From the NCBI RefSeq assembly GCF_900129375.1, contig NZ_FQVN01000018.1, positions 30,253 to 94,252 of the forward strand: a stretch of DNA of 64,000 nt. Direction: 5' to 3'. How positions within the stretch are numbered: the stretch's first letter is position 1; every line of letters begins with the position of its first letter. Both the position numbers and the translations under genes were made by a program. The notes beneath the pieces are model-generated. The model saw only the letters and a program-made list of their open reading frames with translations. It was not told the origin of the DNA and did not search any database. Shown in pieces: positions 56,321 through 63,956 of the stretch. Source of the DNA: Streptoalloteichus hindustanus. Lineage in GTDB: Bacteria > Actinomycetota > Actinomycetes > Mycobacteriales > Pseudonocardiaceae.

Positions 56321-57289
56321 TCAGCTCGCGTAGAGCCGCGTCATGGCCCGCGCGGTGTCGGTGATCCGCTCCCGCAACTCCTGGGGGGCCAACACCTCCA
56401 CCTCCGCGCCGAGCCGCAGCAGGTCCACCTCGGCGTGCTGGACCGACTCGATGGGCAGCTTCACCTCGACCCACCCGTCGGGCTCCGGCGGCCCGGCGCT
56501 CTCCTTGGCGAGCTTGCTCACCACGGACCCCAGCAGGAACAGCATCTGCATCCCGCGGGGGGAGAGCCGGACCACCGCCTGGTCGCGGTACATGCCGGTC
56601 TCGAAGCGCTCGGTCCACGACCGCCAGTAGGCGACGAGGTCGAAGTCCTCCGGCCGCTCGAAGTGCCCCTCCAGCACGGACATCTCCAGCAGGCGGGAGA
56701 CGCGGTAGGTGCGGAGGTTCTCCCCCGAGCGCGCCACCAGGTACCACGTGCCCGCCTTGAGCACGATGCCCAGCGGCTCGACGCGCCGGGTCACCTCGTT
56801 CTCGCCGTCCCACAACCGGTAGCGCACCTGCAGGGGGCGCTGGTTCCACAACGCCTCCGCCACCTCGGCCAGGCGCGCCGGGGTCTCGTCGTTGAACCAG
56901 CGCGGCGCGTCCAGGTGGAAGCGCTCGCGGATGCGTCCCGCGCGGGAGCGCAGCTCCGGCGGGAGCGCCGCGAGCAGTTTGAGCTGCGCGGCCGCCAGCA
57001 CGCTGCCCAGCCCCAGTTCCGAGGCCGGCCCCGGGGCCCCGGCCAGGAACAGCGACTCGGCCTCGTCGGTGTTCAACCCGGTTAATCGGGTGCGGTACCC
57101 CTGGAGGACCTGGTAGCCCCCGGTGCGGCCGCGGTCGGCGTAGACCGGGACGCCGGCGGCGCTCAGGGAGTCCATGTCGCGGTACACGGTGCGCACCGAG
57201 ATCTCGAGTTCGTCGGCCAACTCCTGCGCGGTCATCCGCCCCCGGGTCTGCAGGAGCAACAGGATCGACAGCAAGCGGCTCGCCCTCAT
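56321..57289 (-). CDS. YafY/PafC-type WYL-domain transcriptional regulator
   Basis: 322 residues from ATG 57289. The N-terminal helix-turn-helix (MRASRLLSILLLLQTRGRMT, then AQELADELEISVRTVYRDMD) is followed by a WYL domain around residues 140-215 (LQVRYRLWDGENEVTRRVEP, with GTWYLVARSGENLRTYRVSR) and a C-terminal WCX domain. WYL proteins sense ligands or nucleic acids, often under DNA damage or stress. It is divergent from a tiny gene at 57353, probably its direct target. The shared region carries repeated CTGACAG/GGTGACA motifs. Confidence 0.92.
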   Translation of the reverse strand: MRASRLLSILLLLQTRGRMTAQELADELEISVRTVYRDMDSLSAAGVPVYADRGRTGGYQVLQGYRTRLTGLNTDEAESLFLAGAPGPASELGLGSVLAAAQLKLLAALPPELRSRAGRIRERFHLDAPRWFNDETPARLAEVAEALWNQRPLQVRYRLWDGENEVTRRVEPLGIVLKAGTWYLVARSGENLRTYRVSRLLEMSVLEGHFERPEDFDLVAYWRSWTERFETGMYRDQAVVRLSPRGMQMLFLLGSVVSKLAKESAGPPEPDGWVEVKLPIESVQHAEVDLLRLGAEVEVLAPQELRERITDTARAMTRLYAS

Positions 57290-57352
57290 GTCACCCCAGT
57301 GTCCCGGAATACCTGACAGAAGGTGACAGGTAGGACGGGGATCTTTCGGTCC

Positions 57353-57496
57353 ATGACCCATCGCGCCACCGGAACGCCGATCCCCGGGAACTGGGCGGAG
57401 CACGAGCGCCGGGAGCGTGGCGACGGCACGCGGCCGAGTCGCGCGGAAACCCACCCCGCGACGACGGCCTCCACGCGCGAGCACGACTTCGCCTGA
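57353..57496 (+). CDS. small 47-residue protein divergent from the WYL regulator
   Basis: ATG 57353 to TGA 57494-57496, 63 bases from the divergent regulator start. Nearly all codons end in G or C. It encodes a hydrophilic, charged peptide (MTHRATGTPIPGNWAEHERR, ending STREHDFA) with no family I recognise. A perfect hairpin starts three bases after the stop, as after a real gene. No strong ribosome binding site is seen. Likely a short protein controlled by the WYL regulator. Confidence 0.42.
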   Translation: MTHRATGTPIPGNWAEHERRERGDGTRPSRAETHPATTASTREHDFA

Positions 57497-57498
57497 CC

Positions 57499-57526
57499 GA
57501 GGGGGCTGTCCCCCAGGAGCCCCCTC
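57499..57526 (+). terminator. hairpin directly after the 47-residue gene
   Basis: GAGGGGGCT (57499-57507) and AGCCCCCTC (57518-57526) form a perfect stem with a 10-base loop, three bases after the stop codon. Confidence 0.65.
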
Positions 57527-57530
57527 ACGC

Positions 57531-57565
57531 GGGCCCGACCTCGCTGGCGCGGCGGGGTCGGGCCC
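57531..57565. terminator. second hairpin before the superoxide dismutase gene
   Basis: GGGCCCGACC (57531-57540) pairs perfectly with GGTCGGGCCC (57556-57565), with outer CACGC/GCGTG-type extension. It follows the previous hairpin, so a double terminator is likely. Confidence 0.55.
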
Positions 57566-57615
57566 CGCGGCGTGTGCCGTCACGGCGAGGGGCCCGCGTC
57601 ACAGCCGAGATCAGT

Positions 57616-57632
57616 TGCCACTAGGTTGCAAC
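57616..57632. promoter_or_regulatory. Nur-box-like operator of the superoxide dismutase gene
   Basis: TTGCCA-CTAGG-TTGCAA matches the known Nur box format (TTGCAA-N5-TTGCAA) at 11 of 12 specified positions. A further TTGCAA follows at 57644-57649. In Streptomyces the nickel-binding Fur homologue Nur represses the Fe-type superoxide dismutase gene sodF through such a site. Position 49 bases before the start codon fits repression. Confidence 0.65.
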
Positions 57633-57680
57633 TGAGGAAGGCTTGCAACAGGAGCGGGAACCCTGACCAAGGAGGCGGAA

Positions 57681-58313
57681 TTGGGTCGGTACGTCCTGCC
57701 GGACCTGCCCTACGACTACGGCGCACTCCAGCCGGCGATCGCGGGCGAGATCAACGAGCTGCACCACAGCAAGCACCACGCCGCCTACGTCAAGGGCGTC
57801 AACGACACCCTGGACAAGATCGAGGAAGCGCGCGACAAGGGTGACTACGGCTCCATCGTGGGCCTGGAGAAGACCCTGGCGTTCAACCTCGCCGGCCACG
57901 CCATGCACGTGGTGTGGTGGAACAACCTCAGCCCCGAGGGCGGCGACAAGCCGACCGGCGAGCTGGCCGCGGCCATCGACGAGTTCTTCGGCTCGTACGA
58001 CAAGATGCGCGCCCAGATGACCGCCGTGTCCACCACGGTGCAGGGCTCCGGCTGGGGTGTGCTCGCGTGGGAGCCGATCGGCCGGCGCCTGGTGGTGCAC
58101 CAGCTCTACGACCACCACTCGAACCTGTCGATCAGCGCTACCCCGCTGCTCGTCTTCGACTGCTGGGAGCACGCGTACTACCTGCAGTACAAGAACGTGC
58201 GCCCGGACTACGTCGAGAACCTGTGGAGCCTGGTGGACTGGGCCGACGTCCAGCGCCGCTTCGAGAAGGCCCGCGGCGGCGACAACGGGCTGTGGGTGCC
58301 GGAGACCGTCTGA
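57681..58313 (+). CDS. Fe/Mn superoxide dismutase
   Basis: 210 residues from TTG 57681, a rare start supported by AAGGAGG at 57669-57675. It converts superoxide to hydrogen peroxide and oxygen. Metal ligands are all visible: His28 (NELHHSKHHAAYV), His76 (NLAGHAMHVVWWNNL), and Asp and His in the late VFDCWEHAYYLQYKNVRPDY. The sequence is of the cytosolic Fe/Mn type; the Nur-box-like site upstream suggests a SodF-type enzyme made when nickel is scarce. A strong terminator follows. Whether Fe or Mn is used cannot be decided here. Confidence 0.95.
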   Translation: MGRYVLPDLPYDYGALQPAIAGEINELHHSKHHAAYVKGVNDTLDKIEEARDKGDYGSIVGLEKTLAFNLAGHAMHVVWWNNLSPEGGDKPTGELAAAIDEFFGSYDKMRAQMTAVSTTVQGSGWGVLAWEPIGRRLVVHQLYDHHSNLSISATPLLVFDCWEHAYYLQYKNVRPDYVENLWSLVDWADVQRRFEKARGGDNGLWVPETV

Positions 58314-58366
58314 GCCGGTCCCCCTGAGCTGGCCGTGGATGCTCCGACAAGCTCCGACGGCCACCG

Positions 58367-58398
58367 CGTCGAGGCCCTCCCCTGGGAGGGCCTCGACG
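58367..58398 (+). terminator. terminator of the superoxide dismutase gene
   Basis: A 15-base-pair perfect stem (58367-58381 with 58384-58398) with a two-base nominal loop, followed by TGTTTCC, 53 bases after the stop. Confidence 0.85.
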
Positions 58399-58436
58399 TG
58401 TTTCCGGGGTAGCGCGCTCGGTCTGACGGCGGACAA

Positions 58437-58476
58437 CACGAGGCCCCGCCCTCCGGTCGGAGGGCGGGGCCTCGTG
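58437..58476. terminator. second, bidirectional hairpin terminator
   Basis: Perfect 18-base-pair stem (58437-58454 with 58459-58476, loop GGTC) between the superoxide dismutase gene and the leftward fetB remnant. Confidence 0.85.
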
Positions 58477-58520
58477 CGTTCCCGAACTGACTGCCGCTCC
58501 CACCACGAAGCGGACGAGAG

Positions 58521-58539
58521 TTAGGTTAGCCTAACTTGA
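58521..58539. promoter_or_regulatory. DtxR/IdeR-type iron box at a gene remnant junction
   Basis: TTAGGTTAGCCTAACTTGA matches the IdeR consensus TWAGGTWAGSCTWACCTWA at 17 of 19 positions. It overlaps the last codons and stop of the truncated fetB gene, with no intact gene in either direction that it could control. Probably left over from a lost iron-regulated gene. Confidence 0.7.
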
Positions 58540-59025
58540 TTGCTTTGGGAAGCCTCCGCACCGCACCCCGTGCCGCTGGTCGAGCACGTCGAGGGCGCGC
58601 CGCGCCGACAACGTGGTGGCGGTCATCGCGCCGCCGATGAGGATGCCGCCCATCGGCAGCACCGCGGCGCCGTGCGGCGGCACGAGCCCGCTCGCCACCA
58701 GGACGCCCAGCGCGGGCAGCGCTCCCCCGAGCACCGCGAGGCCGACGGGCAGGACGCGCGTCGCCTTCGCCCGCCGGGCGGCCGTGATCGTGGCGACCAC
58801 GGACATGAGCAGGACGAAGGACGCCGAGAGCGGGAGCGACGCGAGCACGCCGGCCACCACGGTGGAGACGACCGCGAGCTGGACGACGGCCCGCACGGCG
58901 GCCCACAGCACGGGCCGGGCGGCGAAGAGCCCGGCCGCGCGCCCCACGAGCGCGGTCGCGGCCACGAACACCACACAGACGAGGACGAACGGGACCCAGC
59001 CGTGGTCCACCGAGATCACGGACAC
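58531..59025 (-). pseudogene. truncated FetB/UPF0014-type ABC permease
   Basis: 164 residues from ATG 59025. Four membrane helices and the family segment MGGILIGGAMTATTLSARRA with VLDQRHG are present. The family runs about 250-260 residues, but here the match ends after VLDQRHG and the frame runs into the unrelated tail VRCGGFPKQSS and a stop inside an iron box. The last third, with the remaining helices, is missing. No FetA-like ATPase is next to it. Most likely a deletion remnant, non-functional as a metal exporter. Confidence 0.75.
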
Positions 59026-59113
59026 CTCCAGGAGCGCCGCGCGCTGTCACCGGTTCCGGTCGGCCGGTGTCAGTCCTGCGTGGTGAGCATGAATACCCCC
59101 TGCCCGCAACCCG

Positions 59114-59194
59114 CTGTCCACAGGCGCCGCGGTTTGTCCACAGAGGACCCGATGGTGGAGTGACTTCGGGCCGTTCTCCGGCCGGTTGTCCACA
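59114..59194 (+). other. cluster of TTGTCCACA sequences (DnaA-box-like)
   Basis: TTGTCCACA, the DnaA box consensus of Streptomyces, occurs at 59134-59142 and 59186-59194, with CTGTCCACA at 59114-59122, all in the same direction, in the 278-base gap 59026-59303. The middle copy is also part of an exact GTCC-N5-GGAC palindrome (59136-59148). No dnaA or dnaN gene is near. The rest of the gap holds the fetB-remnant promoter side and the MFS transcript end; no gene is seen. Confidence 0.5.
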
Positions 59195-59303
59195 GGCGGG
59201 CCGATCGCGCTTGGGCCGGCGTGGTGATGTTCGTTACGCTGGAGCGGGGCTCGCCCCCCGGGACGGGTGGGGGCTGTCCTGAGGTGGGGGGAAGCGGTCG
59301 GCG

Positions 59304-60782
59304 TCAGGACCGGGGTGTCCGGTTCGGCGAGCCGGGTCGGCGCACCACCCGCGTGTGCGACCACCGCCGCAGCCGGAGCCGGAAACCGCCCCTACGGGCC
59401 AGGACGAACCCGCACGCCAGCGCGGACAGGGCGGACAGCAGCCCGCCCAGCACCAGCGGCGCGCGACCGCCGTAGTGGTCGGCCACCCAGCCCATCAGCG
59501 GGCCGCCCACCGGCGTGCAGCCGATGAAGATCAGCAGGTAGAGGCCCATCACGCGGCCGCGCATCACCGCGTCGGTGGAGAGCTGGACCGTGGCGTTCGC
59601 CGTGGTGGTGAAGGTCAGCGTGGCCGCGCCGGCCGGCACGAGCAGGGCCGCGAACGCGAGGTAGCTCGGCATGATCCCGGCCAACGCCTCCAGCAGGCCG
59701 AACGCGAGCGCGCCGCCGATGAGCAGCCGCATCCGGGGCCGACCCCGCGTGCTGCGGCGCGCGGCGAGCGTCGCGCCGGTCAGGGTGCCGACGGCGAGCA
59801 TCGTGGACAGCAGTCCGTAGCCGTCCGCGTCGCGGTGGAAGACGTGGCTGGCGACGTAGGCCAGCGTGGTCTGGAAGTTGAGCCCGAACGTGCTGACCAG
59901 GCCGACCAGGGTCATCACGACGACCAGGTCGGGGCGGCCGCGCACGTAGCGCAGCGCCTCCCGGATCTGGCCGCGGCGCCTGGGCGCGGGCTGGCCGCGG
60001 AACAGCCGCGCGGGGTCCATCCGGAACAGCCCGGTGAGGACGCCGACGAACGTCGCCGCGTTGATCAGGAACACCCAGCCGGTGCCGACCAGGGTGATCG
60101 CCACGCCGGCCACCGCGGGGCCGGCGATCCGCGCGACGTTGAACGTCATGGCGTTGAGCGCGACCGCGTTGGTGAGCTGGTCAGGGCCGACCATCTCCTG
60201 CGCGAACGCCTGGCGCACCGGGGTGTCGAGCGCGCTGAAGACGCCGAGCGCGACGCACAGCGCGTAGACGTGCCAGAGCTGGGCGACGCCGGCGACGTCG
60301 AGCAGGCCGAGCGCCAGCCCGCACAGCCCCATGCCGGCCTGGATGACGATCAGCAGCCGGCGCTTGTCGTAGCGGTCGGCGAGCACACCGGCCCAGAGGG
60401 AGAGCAGCAGGGTCGGCGCGAACTGCAACGCGGCGGCGACGCCGAGGGCGAGCGCGTTGCCGCCGGAGAGCTGGAGCACCAGCCAGTCCTGGGCGACCCG
60501 TTGCATCCAGGTGCCGACCAGCGAGACGACCTGGCCGGAGGCGAAGAGCCGGTAGTTGCGCACCCGCAGGGAGGCGAACATGCCGCCGCGGGCGGGCCGC
60601 TCCGGGGCCGCGTCCCGGCGGCGGGCCGGGTGGGCGCCGGGGACGGAGCCGGCGGCGGGGCTGGTGGGCGTGGTGGTGGCCGACGGCGGGGCGGTGCTGC
60701 CGCCGGGGCGCTGGGGGGAGCTGGCGTCGGGTGGGTGGGTGTCATCCGGCCGATGGATTCCCTGACCACCCGTGTAAGCCAC
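59304..60782 (-). CDS. MFS drug-efflux-type transporter
   Basis: 492 residues from GTG 60782, three bases after the marR stop. A 65-residue Pro/Thr-rich N-terminal tail precedes twelve membrane segments; ATG 60582 at the MFASLRVRN segment is a possible inner start. VSLVGTWMQRVAQDWLVLQL, VLADRYDKRRLLIVIQAGMG and LDTPVRQAFAQEMVGPDQLT are hallmarks of the MFS_3 efflux group. Co-transcribed with and probably repressed by the MarR protein. Substrate unknown. Confidence 0.9.
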   Translation of the reverse strand: MAYTGGQGIHRPDDTHPPDASSPQRPGGSTAPPSATTTPTSPAAGSVPGAHPARRRDAAPERPARGGMFASLRVRNYRLFASGQVVSLVGTWMQRVAQDWLVLQLSGGNALALGVAAALQFAPTLLLSLWAGVLADRYDKRRLLIVIQAGMGLCGLALGLLDVAGVAQLWHVYALCVALGVFSALDTPVRQAFAQEMVGPDQLTNAVALNAMTFNVARIAGPAVAGVAITLVGTGWVFLINAATFVGVLTGLFRMDPARLFRGQPAPRRRGQIREALRYVRGRPDLVVVMTLVGLVSTFGLNFQTTLAYVASHVFHRDADGYGLLSTMLAVGTLTGATLAARRSTRGRPRMRLLIGGALAFGLLEALAGIMPSYLAFAALLVPAGAATLTFTTTANATVQLSTDAVMRGRVMGLYLLIFIGCTPVGGPLMGWVADHYGGRAPLVLGGLLSALSALACGFVLARRGGFRLRLRRWSHTRVVRRPGSPNRTPRS

Positions 60783-60785
60783 TCG

Positions 60786-61238
60786 TTACTGCCCCGCCAT
60801 CCTGTCGATGATCTCGGCGGCGCGCGTCAGCACCGCCCGTTCCTCGGTGTCGAGCGCCGCCAGCCGCTGGTCCAGCCAGCGCTCCCGCGCGCAGACCTCG
60901 GCCCGGATGAACCGGCGCCCCTCGTCGGTCACCTCGACGATCGCCTGTCGCCCGTCCGTCGGGTGCGGGCGGCGGGTGGCGAAGCCGTGCTCCTCCAGCG
61001 CCGCGATCACGCGGGTCATCGACGGGGGCTGCACGCCTTCCTTGGCCGCCAGCTCGCCCGGGGTCAGCGGACCCCAGTTGTACAGACAGGACAGCGCCGA
61101 GATCTGGGTCAGCGTCACCGACGAGTCGACGCGCTGCGCCCGGAGGCGTCGGTTGAGGCGCACCACGGCCAGTCGCAACCGGCTGGCCAGCGACGGCTCG
61201 GGCTCCTCGACGTCCGACACATCCTTAGCGTACCTCAC
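60786..61238 (-). CDS. MarR family transcriptional regulator
   Basis: 150 residues from GTG 61238, with GGGGAG upstream. Winged helix of MarR type: SVTLTQISALSCLYNWGPLT, GELAAKEGVQPPSMTRVIAA with LEEHGFATRRPHPTDGRQAI (wing), then the C-terminal dimer helix. First gene of an operon with an MFS exporter, the usual arrangement in which the transported drug or metabolite relieves repression. Confidence 0.93.
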   Translation of the reverse strand: MRYAKDVSDVEEPEPSLASRLRLAVVRLNRRLRAQRVDSSVTLTQISALSCLYNWGPLTPGELAAKEGVQPPSMTRVIAALEEHGFATRRPHPTDGRQAIVEVTDEGRRFIRAEVCARERWLDQRLAALDTEERAVLTRAAEIIDRMAGQ

Positions 61239-61264
61239 GATCTCCCCTTCGTGCGGATCTTGGA

Positions 61265-61312
61265 CGAGCGGGCCACCTCCCCGACCGGTGGCGCCGGGAG
61301 GTGGCCCGCTCG
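61265..61312 (-). terminator. terminator of the NCS2 permease gene
   Basis: A perfect 17-base-pair stem (61265-61281 with 61296-61312) with a 14-base loop lies nine bases downstream of the permease stop at 61321 on the minus strand. Confidence 0.88.
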
Positions 61313-61320
61313 CGGTGAGC

Positions 61321-62793
61321 TCAGGCGCCGAACGCGGCGCGGATCGGACCGATGGCGAAGTAGGCCGCGAAGGCCACCGCCACCACCCACATGAGCGGGT
61401 GAATGGAACGCGCCTTCCCGGTGGCCGAGCGCAGCACGACGTAGCTGATGAACCCGGCCCCGATGCCGTTGGCGATCGAGTAGGTGAACGGCATCACCAC
61501 GATGGTGAGGAACGCCGGCAACCCGACCGAGAACTCCGAGAAGTCGACCTCGCGGATCTGGCCGATCATCAACGCGCCCACCACGACCAGCGCGGGAGCG
61601 GCGGCCTCCAGCGGGATCACCTGGTAGAGCGGCGTGAGGAACATCGCGGCGAGCAGCAGCACGCCGGTCACCACGTTGGCCAGGCCGGTCCGCGCGCCCT
61701 CCGCGATGCCGGCCGCCGACTCCACGAACACCGTGTTGGACGACGCCGAACCCGCGCCGCCGGCCACCGCGCCGACACCCTCGACGAACAGCGCCTTGCC
61801 GACGCCGGGCAGCTGGTTGTCCCGGTCCACCAGGCCGGCCTCCTTGCCCAGGCCGGTCATGGTGCCCATGGCGTCGAAGAAGTTGGCCAGCACCAGGGTG
61901 AACACCAGCAGCGCCACGGTGATCGAGGGCAGCCGGGTCCACGCGCCGAACGAGACGTCGCCGAACAGCGCCAGGTCCGGCAGGTCGACGACCTTCTCCG
62001 GCAGCGCCGGGTAGCCGAGGTTCCAGCCCTTGGCGTTGCCGGCCCCCGACGGCCCCACCTTGACCACCGCCTCCAACGCGATCGCCACGACCGTCGTGCC
62101 GAGCACGCCGATCAGCAGCCCGCCGCGCACCCGCCGCGCGACGAGCACGCCGGTCAGCAGCAGTCCGAACACGAACACCGCGGTGGGCCAGGACGCGATC
62201 GAGCCGTTGATGCCCAGTCCGACCGGCACGGTGGTGTGCGCGGCGTCCGGCAACCGGCGGACGAAGCCGGCGTCCACCAGGCCGATGAGGCAGATGAACA
62301 GCCCGATGCCGACCGAGATGGCCGCCTTCAGCTCGGCCGGCACCGCGTTGAACACCGCCGTGCGGAAGCCGGTGGCCACCAGCAGCAGGATGATCAGGCC
62401 GTCCACGACGACCAGGCCCATCGCCTCGGGCCAGGTCATCTGCGGCGCGATCGTCACCGCCAGCAGCGTGTTGATGCCCAGGCCGGTGGCGATGGCGAAC
62501 GGGTAGTTCGCGACCAGTCCGAACAGGATGGTCATCACCCCGGCCACCAGCGCGGTGACCGCGGCGACCTGGGGCACGGGGAGGATGTGGCCCAGCACGT
62601 CCCGCTTGGCCGCCGGGTCGTCGGCCGAGAAGCTGCCCAGGATCAGTGGGTTCAGGACGATGATGTAGGCCATGGTCACGAACGTGACCACTCCGCCGCG
62701 GACCTCGCGGCCGATGGTGGAGCCGCGTTCGGAGACCCGGAAGAAGCGGTCCAGCCTGGAGGGCGCTGAGCGCGCCGTGGATGTGCTCGCCAT
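61321..62793 (-). CDS. NCS2 family purine permease (AzgA-like)
   Basis: 490 residues from ATG 62793. Membrane transporter for guanine/hypoxanthine or adenine with protons. Hallmarks of the AzgA/GhxP branch: REVRGGVVTFVTMAYIIVLN (about residues 29-48), ANYPFAIATGLGINTLLA (about 95), NFFDAMGTMTGLGKEAGLVD (about 311), and GAGSASSNTVFVESAAGIAE (about 350). Twelve to fourteen helices are visible and length is normal. Divergent from a DUF2530 protein across a 47-base gap; that pairing recurs in actinobacteria. Confidence 0.92.
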   Translation of the reverse strand: MASTSTARSAPSRLDRFFRVSERGSTIGREVRGGVVTFVTMAYIIVLNPLILGSFSADDPAAKRDVLGHILPVPQVAAVTALVAGVMTILFGLVANYPFAIATGLGINTLLAVTIAPQMTWPEAMGLVVVDGLIILLLVATGFRTAVFNAVPAELKAAISVGIGLFICLIGLVDAGFVRRLPDAAHTTVPVGLGINGSIASWPTAVFVFGLLLTGVLVARRVRGGLLIGVLGTTVVAIALEAVVKVGPSGAGNAKGWNLGYPALPEKVVDLPDLALFGDVSFGAWTRLPSITVALLVFTLVLANFFDAMGTMTGLGKEAGLVDRDNQLPGVGKALFVEGVGAVAGGAGSASSNTVFVESAAGIAEGARTGLANVVTGVLLLAAMFLTPLYQVIPLEAAAPALVVVGALMIGQIREVDFSEFSVGLPAFLTIVVMPFTYSIANGIGAGFISYVVLRSATGKARSIHPLMWVVAVAFAAYFAIGPIRAAFGA

Positions 62794-62821
62794 CCTCTCC
62801 CCCGTTAGTGGTAATCGTTGC

Positions 62822-62836
62822 GGCAGGTAGCCTGCC
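62822..62836. promoter_or_regulatory. inverted repeat between the NCS2 and DUF2530 genes
   Basis: GGCAGG-TAG-CCTGCC is a perfect inverted repeat four bases before the GTG of the DUF2530 gene and 28 bases from the divergent permease start. Candidate operator, for example for a purine-responsive regulator. Confidence 0.45.
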
Positions 62837-62840
62837 TGAC

Positions 62841-63188
62841 GTGGTGGAGGCGAGCGAACGCGACCCGGGCGCGAGGCCCACGGAGCCGGGCGGCGCCGCC
62901 CCCGATCGGGCGGCGGACGGCCCCTCGGGATCGGCCGAGCTCCGGGCGTTGCCCCCGCTGCCCCGCTCCCTGGTGAACCCCGATCCGCTGGTGTTCGTCG
63001 GCAGCGCCGCGTGGTTCGTGACTTTCTGCGTCCTGCTCATCACCCAGGTGGCGCTGGGTGACGGTCCGGGAGTGTGGTTCTGGACCGCGCTGACCGGTTG
63101 GCTGCTCGGCGGCGTGGGTCTGCTGGTGATCCGCTGGCAGCGCTCCGCCGCCCGGCGCGGCTCCCGGGGCGCGCAGCAGGGCCTCTGA
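62841..63188 (+). CDS. DUF2530-type small membrane protein
   Basis: 115 residues from GTG 62841; the ribosome binding site is weak (AGGTAG). After a disordered N-terminus come PLPRSLVNPDPLVFVGSAAW and two membrane helices (FVTFCVLLITQVAL; FWTALTGWLLGGVGLLVIRW), closing with QRSAARRG. This is the DUF2530 pattern, which regularly neighbours an NCS2 permease in actinobacteria. Function unknown; an accessory role in transport is guesswork. Confidence 0.82.
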   Translation: MVEASERDPGARPTEPGGAAPDRAADGPSGSAELRALPPLPRSLVNPDPLVFVGSAAWFVTFCVLLITQVALGDGPGVWFWTALTGWLLGGVGLLVIRWQRSAARRGSRGAQQGL

Positions 63189-63246
63189 CCGCTCCGGTTC
63201 GCGACCGGACGACGGCGAGCGCGCTCCCCCGAGCCGGTGTGTACTC

Positions 63247-63918
63247 GTGGCGTCGGCGATGGGCGGTGCTGCGATGGGCGCCAGACAGGTGCGGAGCTGG
63301 CCGGAGGACCCGGACGCGACCCGGGCCCTCCAGGCGTGGCTGGCCGAGCCGAGGGGCGCCCTGTTCGCCGACGACCTGGACTTCCGGGGCGCCGACCTGT
63401 CCGGCGCGGACCTGGCCGGCGCCTGGCTCAACGACAGCGACCTGCGCGGGGTCGTCCTCACCGGGGCCGACCTCACCGGAGCCCACCTCAACGGCGCCCG
63501 GCTCGCCGTCGCCGACCTCCGCGACACCACGCTGGTCGAGGCCGAGCTGGACAGCGCCGACCTCACCGGCGCGAGCCTGGACCACGCCGACCTGCACGAC
63601 GCGTCGTGCTGGGGCGCGGCCGCCAGGGACGTGAGCCTGCGCTCGGCCACCCTCGACCACTGCCGGCTCGAACGCGTCGACCTCCGGGGCGCCGACCTGA
63701 CCAACGCGCACGTCGACGACGTGACCTTCGACGTCTGGATCGACGACAACACCGTGGTGCGCGGCCTGACCGGCACCCTCTCCGGCCCGACCCACGTCGG
63801 CGACCACGACCTGCACGGCGACGCCCTGCGGCGCTGGCTCACCGAGCACGGCGCGCGGCCCACGGTCCTGCCGGACCGGCTCCCCCGGCAGCGCTCGTCG
63901 TTCGCCGAGGGGGACTGA
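63247..63918 (+). CDS. pentapeptide repeat protein
   Basis: 223 residues from GTG 63247; ATG 63274 is an alternative start. From about residue 44, successive five-residue units of the A(D/N)LxG kind run for some 110 residues (FRGADLSGADLAGAWLNDSD, then LTGADLTGAHLNGARL), forming a right-handed beta-helix. A non-repeat C-terminal part follows (HGDALRRWLTEHGARPTVLP). Some relatives mimic DNA and protect gyrase from quinolones, most have no known role. No transporter or resistance gene is adjacent. Confidence 0.88.
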   Translation: MASAMGGAAMGARQVRSWPEDPDATRALQAWLAEPRGALFADDLDFRGADLSGADLAGAWLNDSDLRGVVLTGADLTGAHLNGARLAVADLRDTTLVEAELDSADLTGASLDHADLHDASCWGAAARDVSLRSATLDHCRLERVDLRGADLTNAHVDDVTFDVWIDDNTVVRGLTGTLSGPTHVGDHDLHGDALRRWLTEHGARPTVLPDRLPRQRSSFAEGD

Positions 63919-63956
63919 GAGCCCGGACAAGTGATGCCCGGGTCGGGGCGGTGGTC

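Noticed and set aside
59114..59194. Chromosomal origin of replication
   Set aside because: Only three boxes, no AT-rich unwinding region, and dnaA, dnaN, parAB or rpmH are absent nearby.
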